From NCBI GenBank assembly GCA_036568605.1, contig DATCSE010000324.1, forward strand, positions 1 to 45,827: DNA of 45,827 nt, written 5' to 3'. This document shows, piece by piece, positions 40,466-45,827 of this stretch. Position numbers and translations under genes: made by a program. How positions within the stretch are numbered: position 1 is the stretch's first letter; each line of letters starts with the position of its first letter. The stretch is from DATCSE01 sp036568605. GTDB taxonomy: Bacteria; Pseudomonadota; Gammaproteobacteria; Burkholderiales; Burkholderiaceae_C. The notes under the pieces were generated by a model. The model saw nothing but the letters and a program-made list of their open reading frames with translations. It did no database searches and was not told the origin of the DNA.

Positions 40466-42190
40466 ATGAGATTCGATACCCTGGGCAAGACCGTCCTGGT
40501 CTCTGCCGTCGCACTCGCCTGCGCCGCCGCCACCGCGGCCTCGCAAGCCCCGGTCGCCGCCGAGAACGGCATGGTCGTGACGGCGCAGCACCTGGCCACG
40601 CGTGTCGGCGTCGACGTGCTGAAGGATGGCGGCAATGCGGTCGATGCGGCGGTGGCCGTCGGCTACGCGCTCGCGGTCGTCTACCCCGCGGCCGGCAACC
40701 TGGGCGGCGGCGGCTTCATGACGATCAACCTGGCCGACGGCCGCAAGACCTTCCTCGATTTCCGCGAGAAGGCGCCGCTCGCCGCGACCGCGAACATGTA
40801 CCTGGACAAGGACGGCAACGTCATCAAGGGCGCGAGCACGCTCGGGCATCTCGCGGTCGGCGTGCCGGGCAGCGTCTCGGGCATGGAGTACGCGCTGGCG
40901 AAGTACGGCACGATGAAGCGCGCCACGCTGATCGCGCCGGCGATCAAGTATGCGCAGGACGGCTTCGTGCTCGAGCAGGGCGACGTGGACCTGCTGCAGA
41001 CCGCGACCGACGACTTCAAGAAGGACCCGGCGACCGCGGCGATCTTCCTGAACAACGGCGAGCCGTTCCAGGCCGGCGGCAAGCTCGTGCAGAAGGACCT
41101 CGCCGCGACGCTGAAGCTGATCAGCGACAAGGGCGAGGACGGCTTCTACAAGGGCGCTGTCGGCGCGGCCATCGTCGCGTCGAGCAAGGAAGGCAAGGGC
41201 ATCATCACCCAGGCCGACCTCGACCAGTACAAGACCCGCGAGATGAAGCCGGTCGAGTGCGACTACCGCGGCTACCACGTGATCTCGGCGCCGCCGCCGA
41301 GCTCGGGCGGCGTGATCATCTGCGAGATCCTGAACGTGCTCGAGGGCTACCCGCTGAAGGAGCTGGGCTTCCGCTCGGCGCAGTCGGTGCACTACCAGAT
41401 CGAGGCGATGCGCCATGCGTATGTCGACCGCAACTCGTACCTCGGCGACCCGGACTTCGTGAAGAACCCGCTCGAGCGCCTGCTGTCGAAGGACTACGCG
41501 GGCAAGATCCGCGCCGCGATCGACCCGAACAAGGCCGGCGTCAGCAAGGACATCAAGCCCGGCGTCGCGCCGCATGAAGGCAGCAACACCACCCACTACT
41601 CGATCGTCGACAAGTGGGGCAACGCGGTCTCGGTGACCTACACCCTGAACGACTGGTTCGGCGCGCGCGTCACCGCGGCCAAGACCGGCGTGCTGCTGAA
41701 CGACGAGATGGACGACTTCACCGCGAAGATCGGCGTGCCCAACCTCTATGGCCTGGTGCAGGGCGAGGCGAACAAGATCGAGCCGGGCAAGCGGCCGCTG
41801 TCGTCGATGAGCCCGACCATCGTCACGAAGGACGGCAAGACCGTGATGGTGGTCGGCACGCCGGGCGGCAGCCGCATCATCACCGCGGTGCTGCACACGA
41901 TGATCAACGTGATCGACTACGGCATGAACGTGCAGGAGGCGGTCGACGCGCCGCGCTTCCACCAGCAGTGGCTGCCCGAGGCGACCAACGTCGAGAACTT
42001 CGCGCTCAGCCCCGACACCCGCAAGATCCTCGAAGGCATGGGCCACAAGCTGGCCAACCCGCAGCCGGCCAACCACCTCGCGGCGATCCTGGTCGGCGCG
42101 CCGACCTTGGGCGGCAAGCCGGTCGGCAAGAACCGGTACTACGGCGCGAACGACCCGCGCCGCAACACCGGCCTCGCGCTCGGGTATTGA
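40466..42190 (+). CDS. ggt: Gamma-glutamyltransferase
   Basis: A 574-residue exported enzyme that cleaves glutathione and other gamma-glutamyl compounds or transfers the group. A signal peptide ends near residue 26. The precursor is cut before the nucleophile T375 in NTTHYS, giving two subunits. PLSSMSPT, which forms the oxyanion hole, and GTPGGSRI follow, and GGNAVDAAVA and PPSSGG are in the large subunit. All key residues are present. A TATAGT box lies 40 bp upstream. The gene is bracketed by REP-like repeats at 40278-40368 and 42200-42221. Confidence 0.96.
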   Translation: MRFDTLGKTVLVSAVALACAAATAASQAPVAAENGMVVTAQHLATRVGVDVLKDGGNAVDAAVAVGYALAVVYPAAGNLGGGGFMTINLADGRKTFLDFREKAPLAATANMYLDKDGNVIKGASTLGHLAVGVPGSVSGMEYALAKYGTMKRATLIAPAIKYAQDGFVLEQGDVDLLQTATDDFKKDPATAAIFLNNGEPFQAGGKLVQKDLAATLKLISDKGEDGFYKGAVGAAIVASSKEGKGIITQADLDQYKTREMKPVECDYRGYHVISAPPPSSGGVIICEILNVLEGYPLKELGFRSAQSVHYQIEAMRHAYVDRNSYLGDPDFVKNPLERLLSKDYAGKIRAAIDPNKAGVSKDIKPGVAPHEGSNTTHYSIVDKWGNAVSVTYTLNDWFGARVTAAKTGVLLNDEMDDFTAKIGVPNLYGLVQGEANKIEPGKRPLSSMSPTIVTKDGKTVMVVGTPGGSRIITAVLHTMINVIDYGMNVQEAVDAPRFHQQWLPEATNVENFALSPDTRKILEGMGHKLANPQPANHLAAILVGAPTLGGKPVGKNRYYGANDPRRNTGLALGY

Positions 42191-42199
42191 GAGGAGACT

Positions 42200-42221
42200 C
42201 CCTCTCCCTCAGGGGAGAGGG
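42200..42221. repeat. Short REP-like hairpin after ggt
   Basis: CCCTCTCCC, loop TCAG, GGGAGAGGG: a perfect 9-bp stem ten bases after the ggt stop, of the same kind as the inner hairpins of the elements at 1312 and 40278. It may stop ggt transcription. Confidence 0.65.
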
Positions 42222-42226
42222 GAAGC

Positions 42227-42249
42227 TTGCATGCGCGCAGCGCATGCAA
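42227..42249. repeat. 10-bp perfect palindrome
   Basis: TTGCATGCGC, spacer GCA, GCGCATGCAA. It lies five bases after the REP-like hairpin. No T tract follows. It could be part of a double terminator, or a protein-binding site ahead of the GNAT gene. Confidence 0.5.
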
Positions 42250-42328
42250 AACCTGCGAAATGACCGTTTGAGCGCGGCCCGGCCGCCGCCGATCATCGTG
42301 GCAACACCCGAGACACCGGAGCGCCACG

Positions 42329-42895
42329 ATGCAGGTCACTGCCACTTCATTCGAAGACGCCGTCGCAGTCCGCCGCGTCGCCGATTGCCATCAGCATCTC
42401 GAGTTGGCCGACGGGCGCCATGTGATCGTCTGCCCGGTCGACGCGACCGATGCGCGTGCCGAGCAAGCGTTCGTCGCCGATGGGTTGTCGCCCGCATCGC
42501 GCTACCGCCGTTTCCACTTCGGGCTGCGTTATCTGCCCGACGAGCTGGTGCGCCAGATGACCGAGATCGACCAGTGGCAGCATGTCGCGCTGGTCGCGCG
42601 GCCGGCCGACGAGCCGCACGGCGCGATCGTGGCCGACGCGCGCTACGTGCGCTCGGCCGACACCGATGAAGCCGAGTTCGCGATCGTTGTCGCCGATGCG
42701 TGGCAGCGCGTCGGCCTGGCGCGTGCGCTGCTGGAGCGCCTCGCCCGGCATGCCCGCGCGACCGGCGTGCGCCGCCTCTACGGCGATGTGCTGTGGGGCA
42801 ATCAGCCGATGATCGCGCTCGTGCGCTCGCTAGGCGGCGAGTTGCAGCGCCATCCCGGCGATGCGACGCTGCTGCGCGCGGTGTTCTCCGCCTAG
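42329..42895 (+). CDS. GNAT family acetyltransferase
   Basis: A 188-residue cytoplasmic acetyltransferase of unknown substrate. The acetyl-CoA core is at about residues 105-165: EAEFAIVVADAWQRVGLARALLERL, in which QRVGLA takes the place of the usual Q/RxxGxG/A loop. The N-terminal part has RYRRFHFGLRYLPDELVRQM, as in the single GNAT domain that also occurs fused to acyl-CoA synthetase-like proteins (the Pat type), so protein lysine acetylation is a possibility but not shown. It ends eight bases from the convergent cyclic-nucleotide-binding gene. Confidence 0.87.
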   Translation: MQVTATSFEDAVAVRRVADCHQHLELADGRHVIVCPVDATDARAEQAFVADGLSPASRYRRFHFGLRYLPDELVRQMTEIDQWQHVALVARPADEPHGAIVADARYVRSADTDEAEFAIVVADAWQRVGLARALLERLARHARATGVRRLYGDVLWGNQPMIALVRSLGGELQRHPGDATLLRAVFSA

Positions 42896-42903
42896 GTCGC
42901 GGC

Positions 42904-43599
42904 CTACGCCTCGACCGGTCGGGTCTCGCTGCGTTCGACGTCTTCGGTGAGGCGGCCGACCAGCAGCTCGATCAGGTGAAAGCCGAACGACGGGTTCTGG
43001 AAGTACAGCTCCATGACCGTGTTCTCGTGCATCTCCAGCACATGGCAGGCCGACATGGCCGTGGCGGTGTGGGTGCGCTTGCGGCTCGGCGAGAACAACG
43101 CGATCTCGCCGAAGATGCGACCCGTCTCGAGCGGCTTGCCGATGTCGCTCAGCTGCAGTTCGCCATCGACCAGGAAATACAGGTGGCGCGCGATGTCGCC
43201 CTTGCGGAACAGCACTTCGCCAGGTACCAGCCGCCGCGGCTTCATGTAGGGGCGCAGCCAGAGACCGGACAGGTCCGCATCGGCCTGCGCGCGATGGACG
43301 CGGCGTGTCAGCCGCGTCACCTCGACGGCGCGGAAGACGTTGATCGGCAGCAGTGCGCCGGCGACCAGCAAGGTCGTGATGTTTGGCGCCAGCGCGCCGA
43401 ACACCAGCATCGACAAGTCGCTGCCGGCCGCCAGCCAGCGCAGCGGCAGCATCGTGCGCACGAAGGCGCCGGCGACGATCAGCACGACACCCAGCGTCAC
43501 GGCCACCGCGGCGACGATGTGCGCCGGCGAGCTCAGGTAGCTGCTCGCGTGCGTCTGGGCCGTCGCGGCCGTCTGGGCGATCCAATCCCAAAATCCCAT
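42904..43599 (-). CDS. Membrane-anchored cyclic-nucleotide-binding protein
   Basis: A 231-residue protein. Two or three hydrophobic helices occupy about residues 26-95 (AAVAVTLGVVLIVAGAFV, DLSMLVFGAL, TTLLVAGALLPINVF). A CRP-like cNMP-binding domain follows at about 125-220, with the phosphate-cassette-like FGEIALFSPSRKRTHTA. There is no DNA-binding or enzymatic domain. Membrane helices, then an arginine-rich linker and a cNMP domain, recall the animal Popeye proteins. The start at 43599 (MGFWDWI) has AGGAG close upstream. The role is unknown; it might sense cAMP or cGMP at the membrane. Confidence 0.85.
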   Translation of the reverse strand: MGFWDWIAQTAATAQTHASSYLSSPAHIVAAVAVTLGVVLIVAGAFVRTMLPLRWLAAGSDLSMLVFGALAPNITTLLVAGALLPINVFRAVEVTRLTRRVHRAQADADLSGLWLRPYMKPRRLVPGEVLFRKGDIARHLYFLVDGELQLSDIGKPLETGRIFGEIALFSPSRKRTHTATAMSACHVLEMHENTVMELYFQNPSFGFHLIELLVGRLTEDVERSETRPVEA

Positions 43600-43695
43600 G
43601 GCACTCCTCTTGTTCCGACCTGCTTCCGACTGGGAGCATGAACTGCGGACGCGAAGACGACAAGGCCGCGGTCGCAGTGGATGCATGCGGCACGG

Positions 43696-44835
43696 TCAGT
43701 CCACCGGCCAGGGCATCTGCTTCGGCAAGGTCGCTGTCGGGGTCGCGGACGCTTCGGTCGCGGCGGGTGTCGCAGGGGCTTCGCGGCGGCCGACCTCGCG
43801 CCACCACGGCAAGACCTTGCCGTCGGCCCGCGCCGGCTCCACCGGCTCGCCGAGCTGCGGCATCAGCAGCGGCACGCCGCGCGAGGGCGCGAGCGCGTAG
43901 AGCGTCTCGGCCGGCTCGTCCCAGTCGTGCATCGCGAGGCTGAACGTCCCCCAGTGCACGGGCAGGAACGCGCCGCCGCCCAGCAACGCGTGGGCCTCGA
44001 GCGCATTCGCCGGACCGAGGTGGATGTCGCCCCACGACGGATGGAACGCCCCGACCTCCAGCATCACGAGGTCGAACGGACCGAGCCGCTCGCGGATCGT
44101 CGCGTACTCGCCGGTGAGGCCCGTGTCGCCGCTGAAGAACACGCGGTGCCGCGGCGTGCGGATCACGAGCGATGACCACAGCGTCGCGTTGCGGTCCTTC
44201 AGCCCGCGGCCCGAGAAGTGCTGCGACGGCGCCGCCGTGATCGTCAGCTCGCGGCCCGGCAGCGTGTGCGACTCCCACCAGTCGAGCTCGGTGATGCGCT
44301 CGGGCGGCACACCGAACGCCTCGAGGTGCGCGCCGACGCCCAGCGAGGTGACGAACGGCACGTCGCTGCGCGCGAGCTCGACGATCGTCGGGTAGTCCAG
44401 GTGGTCGTAGTGGTCGTGCGACACCAGCACCAGATCGAGCGGCGGCATCTTCGAGAGCCGCACCGGCACCGGCTGGAAGCGCTTCGGCCCGGCGAGCCGC
44501 GACGGCGACGCACGCGGGCCCCAGACCGGATCGGTCAGCACGCGGCAACCGTCGATCTCGATCAGCACGGTCGAGTGGCCCAGCCAGGTCGCGCGCAAGC
44601 CGGTGTCGGGCGGACGCAGCCAGTGCGCGAGCGGGTTCTGCGCCGGCAGCGGCGCCTCCGGCACCCGGCGCGGGCCGCCGCAGAGGAACTCGGACAGCGT
44701 CGGCCGCGGTGCGTTCGGGTCGCGCAGCCCCGGCGCGATCGGATGGACATTGCGAAAGCCGTCGCCGGCCCAGCGCGGCGATGCCTGCATGCGTTCCAGT
44801 CGCGCTCCGGTGGCCTTCTTGCCGAGTGATTTCAT
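43696..44835 (-). CDS. Metallo-beta-lactamase-fold hydrolase (NAPE-PLD/UlaG-like)
   Basis: A 379-residue hydrolase with the zinc motif SHDHYDHLD (near residue 139) and later ligand motifs FFSGDTG and HWGTF. The region WLGHSTVLIEIDGCRVLTDPVWGPRASP is typical of the group related to N-acylphosphatidylethanolamine phospholipase D and to UlaG. The N-terminus has no clear signal peptide. The C-terminal 40 residues are low-complexity (APATPAATEASATPTA). The natural substrate is unknown. It is on the same strand as the cyclic-nucleotide-binding gene and lies 96 bp upstream of it. Confidence 0.92.
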   Translation of the reverse strand: MKSLGKKATGARLERMQASPRWAGDGFRNVHPIAPGLRDPNAPRPTLSEFLCGGPRRVPEAPLPAQNPLAHWLRPPDTGLRATWLGHSTVLIEIDGCRVLTDPVWGPRASPSRLAGPKRFQPVPVRLSKMPPLDLVLVSHDHYDHLDYPTIVELARSDVPFVTSLGVGAHLEAFGVPPERITELDWWESHTLPGRELTITAAPSQHFSGRGLKDRNATLWSSLVIRTPRHRVFFSGDTGLTGEYATIRERLGPFDLVMLEVGAFHPSWGDIHLGPANALEAHALLGGGAFLPVHWGTFSLAMHDWDEPAETLYALAPSRGVPLLMPQLGEPVEPARADGKVLPWWREVGRREAPATPAATEASATPTATLPKQMPWPVD

Positions 44836-44926
44836 TCGCAGCCTCGCGTGGGGATGAACGAAGAGCCCCCACCATACCAGCCGCTAGACTCGCAGGTCGC
44901 GGCGATTCACCCAGGGAGCCTGTCGG

Positions 44927-45827
44927 ATGAGAGACCACCTCGACGAACGCAAGCGCTGGTGGGCGCTGTACGTGCTGTGCCTGGGCGTGCTGATGATGGT
45001 GCTGGACACGACGATCGTGAACGTCGCGTTGCCGTCGATCCGCGCCGACCTGCAGTTCAGCGAGACCTCGCTGGTCTGGGTCGTCAACGCCTACATGCTG
45101 ACCTTCGGCGGCTTCCTGCTGCTTGGTGGGCGGCTCGGCGATCTGCTCGGGCACCGGCGCATGTTCCTGCTCGGCATCGCCGGGTTCACGCTCGCGTCGC
45201 TGGCCTGCGGGCTCGCCGGCTCGCAGGGCGTGCTGATCGGCGCGCGGGCGGTGCAGGGGCTGGCGGGTGCGGTGGTCTCGGCGGTGTCGCTGTCGCTGAT
45301 CATGAACCTGTTCACCGAGCCGGCCGAACGCGCGAAGGCGATGGGCGTCTACGGTTTTGTCTGCGCCGGCGGCGGCAGCATCGGCGTGCTGCTGGGCGGG
45401 CTGCTGACCAGCACGCTGAGCTGGCACTGGATCTTTCTCGTCAACCTGCCGATCGGCATCGCGGTCTATGCGCTGTGCGTCGCGCTGCTGCCGGCCGTGC
45501 GCGGCGAGGCGGCGGGGCAGAAGCTCGACGTGGCCGGCTCGGTCACGGTGACCTGCTCGCTGATGCTCGCGGTCTACGCAATCGTCAACGGCAACGAGGC
45601 CGGCTGGACGTCGACGCAGACGCTGGGCCTGTTGGCCGCCGCCGTCGTGCTGATGGCGGTGTTCCTCGCGATCGAGGCGAAGGTCGCCGCGCCGCTGATG
45701 CCGCTCGCGCTGTTCCGGCTGCGCAGCGTCGCGGTCGCAAACGTGATCGGCGTGCTGTGGGCCGCGGCGATGTTCGCGTGGTTCTTTATCTCGGCGCTGT
45801 ACATGCAGCTCGTGCTCGGCTACAGCC
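44927..45827 (+). CDS. MFS transporter, DHA2 (EmrB/QacA) family, 3' end cut by window
   Basis: The first 300 residues of a proton-driven multidrug exporter. Helix 1 holds the DHA2 motif LDTTIVNVALPSI, helix 2 starts WVVNAYMLTFGG, and the loop motif GGRLGDLLGHRR follows. Motif C is seen as GGGSIGVLLGGLL. The total should be about 450-500 residues with 14 helices. The start at 44927 opens the usual short cytoplasmic tail (MRDHLDERKRWW). It diverges from the metallohydrolase gene over 91 bp; no regulator gene is next to it in the window. Confidence 0.93.
   Translation, partial: MRDHLDERKRWWALYVLCLGVLMMVLDTTIVNVALPSIRADLQFSETSLVWVVNAYMLTFGGFLLLGGRLGDLLGHRRMFLLGIAGFTLASLACGLAGSQGVLIGARAVQGLAGAVVSAVSLSLIMNLFTEPAERAKAMGVYGFVCAGGGSIGVLLGGLLTSTLSWHWIFLVNLPIGIAVYALCVALLPAVRGEAAGQKLDVAGSVTVTCSLMLAVYAIVNGNEAGWTSTQTLGLLAAAVVLMAVFLAIEAKVAAPLMPLALFRLRSVAVANVIGVLWAAAMFAWFFISALYMQLVLGYS

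Noticed and set aside
42830..45427. An 865-codon minus-strand open frame spanning three genes
   Set aside because: It crosses the GNAT, cyclic-nucleotide and metallohydrolase regions out of frame with recognisable proteins; no domain is visible.

Overview
The window is GC-rich chromosomal DNA (by eye about 70% G+C) packed with genes. Gene content and order point to a betaproteobacterium of the order Burkholderiales, probably near Rubrivivax, Leptothrix or Methylibium: a Calvin-type class II aldolase close to pgk, pyk and purC/purE/purK, a tsaB-rimI-family 4 uracil-DNA glycosylase operon, and typical Burkholderiales intergenic repeats. The lineage call is inference from family knowledge; no 16S gene or database search supports it. 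I saw no rRNA, tRNA, CRISPR array, transposase or phage gene, and no gap above 300 bp without a gene.

Layout: (1) 1-6406, a sugar-uptake operon: lipoprotein solute-binding protein (5' end cut by the window), two MalF/MalG-type permeases and a 1100-residue exported protein with carbohydrate-binding and six-hairpin glycosidase-like domains; no ABC ATPase is present. (2) 6513-8887, a small lipoprotein, a DUF2807 protein and the AzlC/AzlD exporter pair. (3) 8927-21247, central metabolism and housekeeping: pgk, pyk, a DUF481 outer-membrane protein, threonine ammonia-lyase, fba, purC with a translationally coupled TPR-like gene, a thioredoxin-TPR protein, purE, purK, and an L-threonylcarbamoyladenylate synthase. 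(4) 21295-24293, two SGNH-hydrolase lipoproteins and an OmpW-type barrel. (5) 24330-34057, PBP4-type peptidase, tsaB-rimI-udg, a PAS-PAS-GGDEF-EAL protein, glmU, two lipoproteins of unknown function, and a CBS protein. (6) 34093-37860, ttcA, folB, a pteridine-reductase-like SDR, a MidA-type methyltransferase and a DUF2905 protein. (7) 37919-45827, a lone molybdenum hydroxylase large subunit, gamma-glutamyltransferase, a GNAT protein, a membrane-anchored cyclic-nucleotide-binding protein, a metallo-beta-lactamase-fold hydrolase and the start of an MFS drug exporter.

The genes form several functional sets: carbohydrate capture and cleavage, lower glycolysis/Calvin steps, purine synthesis, t6A tRNA modification (tsaB and the Sua5/TsaC enzyme), cell-envelope building (GlmU, PBP4) and pterin/folate metabolism (folB plus SDR).

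Most of the window is ordinary core genome. The least ordinary points are: a mobile-looking inverted repeat that sits directly before a permease start codon in the ABC operon and recurs 39 kb away; an SGNH-family lipoprotein that has lost the catalytic serine beside an intact paralogue; a molybdenum hydroxylase large subunit without partner subunits; a Popeye-like membrane/cNMP protein; and folB flanked by two members of one inverted-repeat family. No clear candidate for a wholly new defence or mobile system was seen.
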